Positions 16,762 through 24,976 of a stretch of 43,658 nucleotides of DNA are shown here, piece after piece. The DNA is from Bacteroidales bacterium (GTDB lineage Bacteria; Bacteroidota; Bacteroidia; Bacteroidales; UBA932). A program made the position numbers and the translations under genes. How positions within the stretch are numbered: the stretch's first letter is position 1; the number at the start of each line of letters is the position of its first letter. A model generated the notes under the pieces. The model was not told where the DNA came from, made no database searches, and worked only from the letters and a program-made list of their open reading frames with translations. Location of the stretch: NCBI GenBank assembly GCA_024398075.1, contig JAKSJM010000020.1, forward strand, positions 1 to 43,658, read 5' to 3'.

Positions 16762-18510
16762 ATGAAACGACGTGTCCTTACATTGGTGGTCCTGGGAGCA
16801 TTGGTGGCTTGTACAAGAAACGAGCTACCCAAGCCTCCTGTGCATGAAGTTGAGGAGGAAGAGGAGAGCGGCGCCGTCCTCTTTTCTGCCACTTTTGATG
16901 AATGTGTACTGAAGGAAGGACCTCAGATTCAGTCAGATAACTTCAAGGATGATTGTGAAAATCCTCTCAGCCACATTTCCTTCAAGTCCACGCAGTGGAA
17001 GACTGTCGGTTCTTCACATGTGTGTGAAGATGAGTACATGAGGAGCAGGGGATTCCAGGACTGGGTATATCTTTTCCGGGTATCTGAACGTCCAGGGTAT
17101 CTTGCATGTGGCGTGAACTCCGATGGCAAGAGGGGCATCATACAGTCTCCGATGATGTCGAAGATCCATCAAGTGTCAGATGTGAAAGTCAGTTTCCAGG
17201 TTAAACCCGACGACGCGATGTCGGACGACATCTGCTTCAAGGTCTGCCTCAGCGGAGTCATAAGCAAGGCTACCGTAAACGGCTATGCCTATAGCCTTAC
17301 GGATCCCCATGACGGTATAGAGCATTCGCTGACCATATCCCGTCAGTCGTTGAGTCCTGGGTGGAACAAGGTCGTTGTAGAGGTGGAGAAGGCGACAAAT
17401 GGCACCATGTTCTACTGGGCAGGCGCATCGTCCGCCAAGACCCTGAATCATGGCTTTTATCTGGACAATGTAAAAGTCTACGAAACTCAGCAGATGTCGC
17501 GCCCGCAGAAGTCTCTGCGTGTGCTCTACTGGAACATTCAGAACGGCATGTGGAGTGATCAGGCCAATGATTTCGCTCGCTTCAGGGACTTTGTGAAAAA
17601 ATACGACCCTGATGTATGCGTGTGGTGCGAAGCGCAGTCTATCTACAAGGATAGAAGCACTTCTATGTGCGGCGAGAACGAGAGATTTTTCCCTGCAGGA
17701 TGGCAGAATTTTGCATTAAGCTATGGACATGCGTACACTGCTATCGGTGGATATAGAATCTATGCAGATGATTATTATCCTCAGGTCGTGACTTCAAAGT
17801 ATCCTATCAGGACTCTTGAGACTATCACGGAGACAGATTATGAGCATCAGAGGCTTGCCGACTCATTCACTGACGGGAAAAGCCATTCTGAGGAGTACCA
17901 CGCACATTGTGCCGAAGGCTACTGCCCTGTGGCTCATGGCGCCGCCGTGCAGCAGCTGGATGTGGATGGCGTGAAGGTGAACATCGTCACGCTGCATCTG
18001 TGGCCTCACGCGTATAGCTACTACGCCAAGTTTGTACTGAAAGACCAGAAGTATGACGCGGACAATAGCGCAGGAGGAAATGTGCAGAGGGAGAAAGAGA
18101 TAAGGTATATCTGCTCGAAAAGCGTTGAGGACCCTCGTTTCGCGGGAGAGGAGAATTGGCTTATGATGGGTGACTTCAACACCCGTAGCCGTCTGGACAA
18201 CTGGAGATACAAGCTTGCAGATGACAGCCCGTTCCTTAGCAGTCACGACTACATCCTCGACCATACATTCTATAAGGATATCATTGGCCTGAAATATCCG
18301 GGACAGTTTTTCGCTACACGCACGTGGGCAAATGACGCCGCGGGAAACTATCCTCCGCGATATGACTTCGTGTACGCTTCGCCGGCGATGTATGATAAGG
18401 TGGCCAATGCTCTGGTACTCAATGAGGAATGGACAAACATGGTGTGGGCAATGTCAAACTACTACGACTCATCTGACCACAGGCCTATACTCGTCGACTT
18501 CAAATTGTGA
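16762..18510 (+). CDS. endonuclease/exonuclease/phosphatase-family lipoprotein
   Basis: The 582-residue protein starts MKRRVLTLVVLGALVAC, with lipidated Cys17. An acidic linker (30-36) and an N-terminal beta-sandwich of about 210 residues (38-242) precede a C-terminal EEP (DNase I/sphingomyelinase-like) domain from 251. Catalytic motifs are intact: WNIQN (257-261), Glu290 in CEAQ, LHLWPH (411-416), GDFN (470-473) and SDHRP (571-575). EEP enzymes cleave phosphodiesters in nucleic acids, phospholipids or inositol phosphates, or phosphomonoesters, so the substrate is open. An in-frame ATG at 16681 is rejected because it overlaps the previous gene and the terminator. The sequence TATCTTTA (16749-16756), five bases before the ATG, resembles a -7 box, but no -33 box is present. 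Confidence 0.88.
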   Translation: MKRRVLTLVVLGALVACTRNELPKPPVHEVEEEEESGAVLFSATFDECVLKEGPQIQSDNFKDDCENPLSHISFKSTQWKTVGSSHVCEDEYMRSRGFQDWVYLFRVSERPGYLACGVNSDGKRGIIQSPMMSKIHQVSDVKVSFQVKPDDAMSDDICFKVCLSGVISKATVNGYAYSLTDPHDGIEHSLTISRQSLSPGWNKVVVEVEKATNGTMFYWAGASSAKTLNHGFYLDNVKVYETQQMSRPQKSLRVLYWNIQNGMWSDQANDFARFRDFVKKYDPDVCVWCEAQSIYKDRSTSMCGENERFFPAGWQNFALSYGHAYTAIGGYRIYADDYYPQVVTSKYPIRTLETITETDYEHQRLADSFTDGKSHSEEYHAHCAEGYCPVAHGAAVQQLDVDGVKVNIVTLHLWPHAYSYYAKFVLKDQKYDADNSAGGNVQREKEIRYICSKSVEDPRFAGEENWLMMGDFNTRSRLDNWRYKLADDSPFLSSHDYILDHTFYKDIIGLKYPGQFFATRTWANDAAGNYPPRYDFVYASPAMYDKVANALVLNEEWTNMVWAMSNYYDSSDHRPILVDFKL

Positions 18511-18542
18511 AGATTTTCTCACTCATTGTCAAATAAAGTCCA

Positions 18543-18550
18543 TATCTTTA
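18543..18550 (+). promoter_or_regulatory. possible -7 element for ssb
   Basis: TATCTTTA matches TAnnTTTG at 7 of 8 positions and would give a leader of about 36 bases before the ssb ATG at 18592. No TTTG lies at the right distance upstream, so support is limited. A short hairpin (GCGGTG 18554-18559 with CGCCGC 18567-18572, one wobble) falls in the predicted leader. Confidence 0.3.
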
Positions 18551-18591
18551 CAAGCGGTGGAGTTGACGCCGCCAGTTAAAATTTTTATATT

Positions 18592-19131
18592 ATGTCACTT
18601 AATAAAGTAATGCTGATCGGTAACGTTGGTAGAGACCCAGAAGTACGTTACCTCGAAGGACAGGGCGCCCAGGGCGCCACTAAGGTAGCCACATTCACTC
18701 TTGCGACCACTGAGAGATTCAAGGATCGCGCAGGAGAGTTGAGAGAAAACACAGAATGGCATAACATCGTAGCGTGGAGAAATTCCGCAGATGTAGCTGA
18801 GAAGTATATCCGCAAGGGTACTCAGCTTTACGTCGAAGGCAAGCTCCGTACACGTTCATGGACTGATGCCTCAGGAGTGAAGAAGTTCACCACAGAGATA
18901 GTTGTGGATACTCTTCAGCTCCTTGGTAAGAAGGAGGACAACCCAGGAGTGGGTGCAGCGCCTATTGCTTCGGCGCCAGCGGCTCCTGCCGCACCTCGCC
19001 AGGCAGCTCCAGCTGCTGCTCCTAGCTATTCGCAGCCAGCCGGTTTCCAGCCTCGTCAGGCTCCAGCCACTGCTCCTGCAGCCGCACCAGCCGCAGCTAT
19101 GGATGATGCAGGTGACGACCTCCCATTCTAG
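18592..19131 (+). CDS. ssb: single-stranded DNA-binding protein
   Basis: The 179-residue Ssb coats single-stranded DNA during replication, recombination and repair. The N-terminal OB fold (about 1-110) begins MSLNKVMLIGNVGRDPEVRY and contains EWHNIVAWRNSADVAEKYIRKG. An Ala/Pro-rich flexible linker (about 120-170) follows. The acidic tip DDLPF is the canonical docking peptide for RecJ, RecO, PriA and other partners; recJ lies 3.6 kb downstream. The ATG is preceded by an AT-rich leader (TTTTTATATT) shared with the MFS gene start, and no Shine-Dalgarno is present. It is probably monocistronic, ending at the palindromic terminator at 19154. Confidence 0.97.
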   Translation: MSLNKVMLIGNVGRDPEVRYLEGQGAQGATKVATFTLATTERFKDRAGELRENTEWHNIVAWRNSADVAEKYIRKGTQLYVEGKLRTRSWTDASGVKKFTTEIVVDTLQLLGKKEDNPGVGAAPIASAPAAPAAPRQAAPAAAPSYSQPAGFQPRQAPATAPAAAPAAAMDDAGDDLPF

Positions 19132-19153
19132 AGATTTTTTTCTGCATTTTCTT

Positions 19154-19194
19154 GAGCTTGTGCCATACGTATGGCACAAGCTCATTTTATTTTT
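19154..19194 (+). terminator. perfect 30-bp palindromic terminator after ssb
   Basis: GAGCTTGTGCCATAC (19154-19168) is followed directly by its exact reverse complement (19169-19183) and then ATTTTATTTTT. It can fold into a long hairpin with a minimal ACGT loop. The T-run is only on the plus strand, so it acts for ssb and not for the convergent aroE unit. Confidence 0.9.
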
Positions 19195-19218
19195 GTGGCT
19201 GTTATAAATGAAAACAGC

Positions 19219-19353
19219 ATGAAAAATAAAAAGGATTCTGAGCTTGAGCTCATAGAAAAATACGCATTCATCCTCGGTAGAAAGGATTCCACCGAGGATG
19301 TAGTAGAGTCTTATAGGGATACAGCAGAAGAGCTTGGCTGCTTTTCCTTCTAG
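19219..19353 (+). CDS. hypothetical 44-residue acidic protein
   Basis: I do not recognise a family. The predicted peptide starts MKNKKDSELELIEKYAFILG, is rich in Glu, Asp and Lys, and looks mostly helical. It has no signal peptide, no membrane segment and no Cys pair. An in-frame ATG at 19171 is less likely because it lies inside the ssb terminator. The ORF begins 25 bases after that terminator's T-run, so it would need its own promoter, and I see no clear one. Its stop codon abuts the aroE stop codon (19354) on the opposite strand with no intervening base. It may be a real small protein or a chance ORF. Confidence 0.4.
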   Translation: MKNKKDSELELIEKYAFILGRKDSTEDVVESYRDTAEELGCFSF

Positions 19354-20253
19354 TTAGATTTTGTCGGCCATTGCGCCTATCGAAGGCACCTCTCCGGTGA
19401 GGATAGGGTAGCCAGCGACTGCCTGGTAAAGAAGCCATTTCTTTCCGGAGATGTACAAAGCTCCAGCCTGGTCTATGGCGTCCATGGCTTCACCTGTGAA
19501 TGATGGGTTCCTGTAGTTTGCTTCCAGGATCATCTTTGTGTAGCCGCCAGCGGCGTAATCTTCTGCCGTAAGCGAGTCGAGCACATCGTGCTTGACTGGC
19601 AGGCAGTAGATGATGAGCTGGCTTTCACGGAATGCTTCCTTGAGGTCTGATGCTATGGTCATTCCGAATTCAGGAAGGCCTTTGATGAATTTTTCGGCCT
19701 TCTCTGCGGTTCTATTCCAGACTATTACCTGGTAGCCCATCTCGGCGGCAGCTACGGCAGCAGCGCTGCCTGCGCCGCCAAGGCCTACGATGAGGGCTTT
19801 TGGTTTGGTCGCAAACTCAGCTGCGAGGATTTGTTTCATAGCCTGATGAACCTTGATGTGACCTCTGGCTCCGAACTCCTGGTAGCACCTGTTCACTATG
19901 CCAGGAGCAAACATCTCAGCTACTGTGAGTATCACGCCTGAGAAGTCTGAGTTGTGGCATGCCACACCTTCTTCTGTCTTCACGAGGATATTTGCCGCTC
20001 CGATGAGCATGCATGGTCCCGACACCACCTCGGCCTTCTCGTATGCCTTCTCCTTGAACGGAGCGGTGATGTTTATGCCCTCGTAGCCCTTCGTGAACCT
20101 TATGTATGACTCCTCGAAGTACTGGCCTTCGATGAGGTCGTAGCTGAGCTGGTCGTCAGGATGTTCTGCATTCCACTTGGTGAATCCAGCATTGAATAGT
20201 GTAGGGCTCATCGAGTGCTCGATGGGATGTCCTATGAGTCCGAACTTTTTCAT
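19354..20253 (-). CDS. aroE: shikimate dehydrogenase
   Basis: AroE reduces 3-dehydroshikimate to shikimate with NADPH. The substrate-binding N-terminal domain shows HSMSPTLFN (13-21), NITAPFK (61-67) with catalytic Lys67, GAANIL (85-90) and HNSDF with catalytic Asp103. The nucleotide-binding loop is GLGGAGSAAA. At 299 residues it is slightly longer than the common form of about 270; an extra helix-rich stretch (about 118-145, RCYQEFGARGHIKVHQAMKQ) precedes the NADP loop. It is the last gene of the lysS-methyltransferase-aroE unit, starting one base after the methyltransferase stop. The next shikimate pathway gene, aroK, lies at 24467-24976 on the same strand in a different operon. Confidence 0.94.
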   Translation of the reverse strand: MKKFGLIGHPIEHSMSPTLFNAGFTKWNAEHPDDQLSYDLIEGQYFEESYIRFTKGYEGINITAPFKEKAYEKAEVVSGPCMLIGAANILVKTEEGVACHNSDFSGVILTVAEMFAPGIVNRCYQEFGARGHIKVHQAMKQILAAEFATKPKALIVGLGGAGSAAAVAAAEMGYQVIVWNRTAEKAEKFIKGLPEFGMTIASDLKEAFRESQLIIYCLPVKHDVLDSLTAEDYAAGGYTKMILEANYRNPSFTGEAMDAIDQAGALYISGKKWLLYQAVAGYPILTGEVPSIGAMADKI

Positions 20254-20254
20254 A

Positions 20255-21103
20255 TTATGAGTTTCTTTGGCGGACAGCCTCGAAGAGGAGTATGGCCGCT
20301 GATACTGATGCGTTCAGCGAGTCAAGCTGTCCAAGCATTGGGATCTTGATGTGTGCATCTGCAGCCTCGCGCCACTGGTCAGTAAGACCGGTCGCCTCAG
20401 TGCCGATGACGATGGCTGTGCCCTTCTTCATGTCGGTGTCGTAGTACCATGAACTATCCTGAAGCTGGGCGGTAAGGATCTGGATTCCATGGGCTTTCAG
20501 CCAGCCAATGGCCTCTTCGGAAGAGCAGCACACCACTTGCGTGGTGAAGACTGCGCCTATGCTCGCGCGCACCAGATTCGGGTTGTACAGGTCTGTGAGC
20601 GGGTCACAGATAAGCACCGCGTCTGCCCCTGCAGCGTCCGCGCTACGCAGTACGGCGCCCAGGTTTCCAGGTTTCTCCACACCCTCAAGCACGACCACGA
20701 GCGGCGCCTCGCCTACGCTGAGTGAAGCGAGCTCGCGCTCTCTCCACTCCATCTCAGCGATCACGCCTTCCGTGCCACCTCTGTAGGCTACCTTGTCGTA
20801 GATAAACAGAGGGATGTCCACTACAAGTGGAGCATCTACATCGGCTTCCATGGCTTCGTCCAGCAGGCCTTTATAGTCATTCTTGGCTAGCCTGTATGAT
20901 GCGTCGGTGAAGTCCCTGATAAGTATTTCCGTGCAGCAGAAAAGGGTCTTTATACGGAATCCGGCACGCAGGCAGTGTCCAAGTTCCCTTCTACCTTCCA
21001 CTACGAAAAGACCCTTCTCGCGTCTCAGTTTCGTTTTTTCCTGAAGCGCGAGAAGGTCCTTTATCTTCGGGTTCTGTGCCGAAGTGATATATTCTGTTCT
21101 CAA
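20255..21103 (-). CDS. TrmH/SpoU-family RNA 2'-O-ribose methyltransferase
   Basis: The 282-residue protein has an N-terminal substrate-binding domain (ITSAQNPKIKDLLAL, 6-20) and a C-terminal SPOUT knot fold. The three SpoU motifs are NLGAVLRSADAAGADAV (147-163), IVIGTEATGL (231-240) and IPMLGQLDSLNASVSAA (254-270), containing the SAM-binding knot. Such enzymes methylate a ribose 2'-OH in tRNA or 23S rRNA; the exact nucleotide cannot be told. The start codon is TTG at 21103, two bases after the lysS stop. The N-terminal motif begins immediately after it and no ATG fits, so translational coupling to lysS is likely. Confidence 0.9.
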   Translation of the reverse strand: MRTEYITSAQNPKIKDLLALQEKTKLRREKGLFVVEGRRELGHCLRAGFRIKTLFCCTEILIRDFTDASYRLAKNDYKGLLDEAMEADVDAPLVVDIPLFIYDKVAYRGGTEGVIAEMEWRERELASLSVGEAPLVVVLEGVEKPGNLGAVLRSADAAGADAVLICDPLTDLYNPNLVRASIGAVFTTQVVCCSSEEAIGWLKAHGIQILTAQLQDSSWYYDTDMKKGTAIVIGTEATGLTDQWREAADAHIKIPMLGQLDSLNASVSAAILLFEAVRQRNS

Positions 21104-21105
21104 GA

Positions 21106-22638
21106 CTAGTCCTCTTTCTTAGGAGCGGTCTTCTCTGGCCTCATCTGAGGGAAGAAGAGCACATCCTGGATGGTGGTCTGACCAGTCATGAACATGGTGA
21201 GTCGGTCGATACCCATGCCAAGTCCTGAGGTAGGAGGCATACCATACTCAAGTGCACGTACGAAGTCGTAGTCAATGAACATGGCCTCATCGTCGCCCTT
21301 GCTCTTGAGAGCTGCCTGCTCCTCGAAGCGCTCGAGCTGGTCGATAGGGTCGTTAAGCTCTGAGTATGCATTTGCGAGCTCCTTGCCACATACGAAGAGC
21401 TCAAAGCGCTCTGTAAGTGTAGGGTCCTCGCGATGTCTCTTGGTAAGAGGAGACATCTCCACTGGGTAGTCGGTGATGAATGTAGGCTGGATGAGCTTCT
21501 CCTCAGCGTAAGCGCCAAAGATAGCGTCGATGAGCTTGCCCTTGCCCATAGATGGGTCGATCTCTACGTTAAGCTGCTTGCAGGTAGCGCGGAGCTGATC
21601 CTCGTCCATGCCCTTGACGTCTACACCAGCGTACTCCTTGATGGCCTCAAGGATAGGGAGACGACGGAATGTGCCGCCGAAGTCAACCTCGTGCTCGCCG
21701 ATCTTCACCTTGGTGGTACCGTTAACCTTGAGAGAGATCTTCTGGAGCATCTTCTCTACGAAGTCCATCATCCAGATGTAGTCCTTGTAGGCTACGTAGA
21801 TCTCCATGCAGGTGAACTCTGGGTTGTGGGTCTTGTCCATACCCTCGTTACGGAAGTCCTTGGCGAACTCGTAAACGCCTGAGAAACCACCTACGATGAG
21901 TCTCTTAAGGTAGAGCTCATTCGCGATACGAAGGTAGAGCGGAATGTCGAGAGCATTGTGATGAGTGATGAAAGGACGCGCTGTAGCACCGCCTGGGATG
22001 CTCTGGAGGATAGGTGTCTCCACCTCAAGGCAGCCTGCTTCATTGAAATACTCACGCATTGTGGCAATGATCTGTGATCTCTTGATGAAGGTCTCCTTCA
22101 CCTGAGGGTTCACGATGAGGTCCACGTATCTCTGACGATAGCGGAGCTCAGGATCGGTGAATGCGTCGAATACCTTTCCGTCCATCTCCTTGACGATAGG
22201 GAGCACCTTGAGTGACTTCGAAAGGAGGGTGAGCTCCTTCGCGTGTACTGAAAGCTGACCTGTCTGGGTGATGAATGCGAAACCCTTGATACCGATGACG
22301 TCACCGATGTCGAGGAGCTTCTTCCAAACGGTGTTATACATAGTCTTGTCCTCGCCTGGACAGATCTCATCTCTCTTTACGTAGATCTGGATGCGGCCGG
22401 TCTCGTCCTGGAGCTCTCCGAATGAAGCTGCTCCCATGATGCGGCGGCTCATCACGCGGCCAGCGATGCATACCTCCTGGAAATTTCCTTTCTCTGCGTC
22501 GTAGCCCTCTGTAATCTCCTTCGCTGTGGCGTTCACTGGATAGAGTGGAGCTGGATATGGCTCGATGCCAAGTTCGCGAAGCTTCGCGAGCGACTCTCTT
22601 CTGAGGATCTCCTGCTCGCTGAGTTCAATGTTTGCCAT
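21106..22638 (-). CDS. lysS: lysyl-tRNA synthetase, class II
   Basis: The 510-residue enzyme charges tRNA-Lys. The N-terminal OB anticodon-binding domain (about 60-170) contains [18 protein letters not shown] and [11 protein letters not shown]. The class II catalytic core follows, with PGGATARPF, motif 2 ([15 protein letters not shown], about 260-277) and motif 3 ([12 protein letters not shown], about 472-484). The length is close to that of the E. coli enzymes. It heads a three-gene operon with the methyltransferase and aroE and is divergent from recJ, sharing a 98-base AT-rich intergenic region that holds opposing -7 elements. Confidence 0.97.
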   Translation of the reverse strand: MANIELSEQEILRRESLAKLRELGIEPYPAPLYPVNATAKEITEGYDAEKGNFQEVCIAGRVMSRRIMGAASFGELQDETGRIQIYVKRDEICPGEDKTMYNTVWKKLLDIGDVIGIKGFAFITQTGQLSVHAKELTLLSKSLKVLPIVKEMDGKVFDAFTDPELRYRQRYVDLIVNPQVKETFIKRSQIIATMREYFNEAGCLEVETPILQSIPGGATARPFITHHNALDIPLYLRIANELYLKRLIVGGFSGVYEFAKDFRNEGMDKTHNPEFTCMEIYVAYKDYIWMMDFVEKMLQKISLKVNGTTKVKIGEHEVDFGGTFRRLPILEAIKEYAGVDVKGMDEDQLRATCKQLNVEIDPSMGKGKLIDAIFGAYAEEKLIQPTFITDYPVEMSPLTKRHREDPTLTERFELFVCGKELANAYSELNDPIDQLERFEEQAALKSKGDDEAMFIDYDFVRALEYGMPPTSGLGMGIDRLTMFMTGQTTIQDVLFFPQMRPEKTAPKKED

Positions 22639-22681
22639 ATATGTTTGATTTTAAATTATCTGGTAGTCTTAAATGTATCTA

Positions 22682-22689
22682 CAAAAGTA
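22682..22689 (-). promoter_or_regulatory. -7 element of the lysS operon
   Basis: On the minus strand TACTTTTG matches TAnnTTTG exactly. It predicts transcription starting near 22676 and a leader of about 38 bases before the lysS ATG. The -33 position holds only a T-rich sequence (TTTTTA), so the element is supported by the -7 box alone. Confidence 0.45.
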
Positions 22690-22722
22690 GCATTTTTAAT
22701 TCAAAAATTAAAAACTTTTGGG

Positions 22723-22730
22723 TATCTTTG
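22723..22730 (+). promoter_or_regulatory. -7 element of recJ
   Basis: TATCTTTG matches TAnnTTTG exactly and is identical to the -7 box of the ECF sigma gene. It ends six bases before the recJ ATG at 22737, predicting a leaderless or nearly leaderless mRNA. No TTTG box is found at the expected distance upstream; the region is A/T-rich. Confidence 0.5.
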
Positions 22731-22736
22731 TCCAAT

Positions 22737-24470
22737 ATGGCAATTCAGTGCAAATGGGTAGTTAAGGAGCAGTCTGATGTCGCGACGGTTGAAAAACTCG
22801 CCGCGGAGGTGGGTATTGACAAGGTCCTCGCAGAACTTCTCGTGCAGCGTGGAGTCACCACTTTTGAGGAGGCTCGCTCGTTTTTCCGCCCTTCGCTGAA
22901 CAGCTTGCATGATCCTTTCCTCATGAAGGACATGGACTTGGCCGTCGAGAGACTCCGTAAGGCCGTCATCAGTCGCGAGAAGATTCTCGTCTACGGCGAC
23001 TATGACGTGGACGGAACCACCGCTGTATCATTGGTTTACTCATTCCTCATCCGATACACCAGAGACATTGATTTCTACGTCCCAGACAGAAATGACGAGG
23101 GCTACGGCGTGTCGTATAAGGCGCTCGACTGGGCGTATGAGAATGGCTTTACCCTCATCATTACGCTTGACTGTGGCATCAAGGCCATCGAGAAGGTGGA
23201 GTATGCGAAGGAGCGTGGCATGGATGTGATCATCTGCGACCACCATCTTCCTGATGCTGAGCTTCCTCATGCCGTAGCAGTCCTCGACCCGAAGAGGGAG
23301 GACTGCCACTATCCTTTCGATGACCTCTCAGGATGCGGCGTGGGCTTCAAGCTTGTCCAGGCGTATGCGCAGCGCTATGATATCCCATTTGAGAATCTCA
23401 TTCCGCTTCTGGACTATCTCGTAGTCAGCATATCGTCTGACCTTGTGTCCATGGTAGGGGAGAACCGTATTCTGGCTTACTTCGGCCTCAAGCAGCTGAA
23501 TGAGTCGCCTCGCGCAGGACTTTCTGCGATGATCACCCTCTCGAACCTCGAGCCTGGGCATGTGACCATCGACGATATCGTCTTCAAGATTGGCCCTCGT
23601 ATAAATGCCGCTGGCCGTATGGAGACCGGTCGCCTCGCAGTGGAGCTTCTCACTGCTACGGCTACTTCCGACGCGATGCGCATCGGCGAGAAGATTAATG
23701 ACAATAATAACGAGCGCAAGTCCATTGATCGCGAAATCACCCAGGAAGCACTTGAGATGGTGCAGAGTGGCCAGTGCCTCGCGAGCGAGAACGCCACCGT
23801 CGTGTATAATCCGAACTGGAACAAGGGAGTGGTCGGAATCGTGGCGTCACGCCTCGTGGAAGCGTTCTATAAGCCTACCATTGTACTCACTAAGTCCAAT
23901 GGTTTCGTGACCGGCTCGGCAAGAAGCGTCCAGGGCTTTGACCTGTACGGCGCCATCGAGAGCTGCGCAGACCTCCTCGAGAACTTCGGAGGTCATGTCT
24001 ATGCAGCTGGTCTTACCTTGAAGGAGGAGAATCTTCCTGAGTTCAGTGCGCGCATCGACAAGTTCGTCGCTGGCAAGGTGACAGAAGAGATGCTTACGCC
24101 TGTGGTTTACCTCGACGCTCGTCTCGACTTTTCGAGCATCACCCCGAAGTTCTTCCGCATACTGAAGCAGTTCCAGCCATTCGGACCTGGAAACATGAAT
24201 CCTCTGTTCCTTACCGAGGATGTATATGATAGCGGAAATGGTCGCAAGGTGGGAGCTGGTGGTGTACACATGAAGCTTGATCTCATTCAGGAGTCACAGC
24301 CTTACCATCCTATTCCAGCCATTGCATTCAACATGTCTGACATGTATGACTACATCAAGGAAGGAAATCCTTTCGATGTTTGTTATTCTGTCGTAGAGAA
24401 TTACTACAGAGGTAGTTCTACCATCCAGCTTCGCGTGAAGGACCTTCACGAGAGAGAGGAGTTCATTTAG
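22737..24470 (+). CDS. recJ: single-stranded-DNA-specific exonuclease RecJ
   Basis: RecJ degrades single-stranded DNA 5' to 3' in recombination and repair. The 577-residue protein has the DHH domain motifs GDYDVDG (87-93), TLDCGI and CDHH followed by LP, the GCGVGFKLVQ segment, and the DHHA1 domain with GVVGIVASRLVEAF and GGHVYAAGLTL. A C-terminal OB-like domain completes the family architecture. The ATG at 22737 is chosen. An in-frame ATG at 22632 would overlap lysS, add an AT-derived tail (ends of both genes) and lie upstream of the predicted promoter. The stop overlaps that of aroK on the opposite strand by four bases, leaving no space for a terminator. Confidence 0.95.
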   Translation: MAIQCKWVVKEQSDVATVEKLAAEVGIDKVLAELLVQRGVTTFEEARSFFRPSLNSLHDPFLMKDMDLAVERLRKAVISREKILVYGDYDVDGTTAVSLVYSFLIRYTRDIDFYVPDRNDEGYGVSYKALDWAYENGFTLIITLDCGIKAIEKVEYAKERGMDVIICDHHLPDAELPHAVAVLDPKREDCHYPFDDLSGCGVGFKLVQAYAQRYDIPFENLIPLLDYLVVSISSDLVSMVGENRILAYFGLKQLNESPRAGLSAMITLSNLEPGHVTIDDIVFKIGPRINAAGRMETGRLAVELLTATATSDAMRIGEKINDNNNERKSIDREITQEALEMVQSGQCLASENATVVYNPNWNKGVVGIVASRLVEAFYKPTIVLTKSNGFVTGSARSVQGFDLYGAIESCADLLENFGGHVYAAGLTLKEENLPEFSARIDKFVAGKVTEEMLTPVVYLDARLDFSSITPKFFRILKQFQPFGPGNMNPLFLTEDVYDSGNGRKVGAGGVHMKLDLIQESQPYHPIPAIAFNMSDMYDYIKEGNPFDVCYSVVENYYRGSSTIQLRVKDLHEREEFI

Positions 24471-24976
24471 TTTATCACCTTGAATATCTCATGCGCCACG
24501 CCCATGGGCGTGAGCTCGTCTGTGGCCACTTCGAAATCGGCCACGGATGCGTATATGCCCGCACGCTGCTCCATGAGGCGGTGAATGCGCTGCTCCAGGG
24601 ACTCTCCCTGCAGCAGAGGCCTTTTCGTGTCGCCACTAAGTCGCTTCTGGAGCGTCTCCTCGCTCGCAGTCAGGTAAACGCAGACTGCGTGCTGCCTGAT
24701 GAGGCTGACGCACTCAGGCGTCGTTACGGCGCCGCCTCCAAGTGCTATCACGAAATCGCCTTCCACAGGCCTCTCCAGAAGCTCGCGGAGGCATTGGCAC
24801 TCAAAGACGCGAAAACCTTTCTCTCCCACTTCTGTGAAGATGTCGGCTACGCTCTTTCCTGCACGCTCTACGATATAGTCGTCCAGGTCCACAAAGGAGC
24901 AGGAAAGCAGCTTCGCGAGTCTCCTCCCGACGCTGCTTTTTCCGCATCCCATGAATCCTGTAAGTGTGATAATCAT
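24467..24976 (-). CDS. aroK: shikimate kinase
   Basis: AroK phosphorylates shikimate at the 3-hydroxyl using ATP, fifth step to chorismate. The 169-residue protein has Walker A GFMGCGKS (7-14), shikimate-binding DLDD (30-33) with Arg56 in GFRVFE, the GGG loop (80-82) and lid Arg119 in KRPLL. The start ATG directly follows the parC stop (TAAATG), so the genes are likely translationally coupled. It is the final gene of the minus-strand run and its 3' end overlaps the end of recJ. Confidence 0.96.
   Translation of the reverse strand: MIITLTGFMGCGKSSVGRRLAKLLSCSFVDLDDYIVERAGKSVADIFTEVGEKGFRVFECQCLRELLERPVEGDFVIALGGGAVTTPECVSLIRQHAVCVYLTASEETLQKRLSGDTKRPLLQGESLEQRIHRLMEQRAGIYASVADFEVATDELTPMGVAHEIFKVIN

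Noticed and set aside
18554-18572. Hairpin before ssb as a terminator or riboswitch
   Set aside because: The stem is only six pairs with a wobble and the T-run is displaced; nothing matches a known riboswitch or ribosomal-protein leader.
21433-21882. Plus-strand ORF of 149 codons antisense to lysS
   Set aside because: Leu/Val/His-rich shadow of the synthetase catalytic domain with no start context.
22632-22736. Upstream ATG for recJ
   Set aside because: It overlaps the lysS start and precedes the predicted recJ promoter; the RecJ fold starts after 22737.
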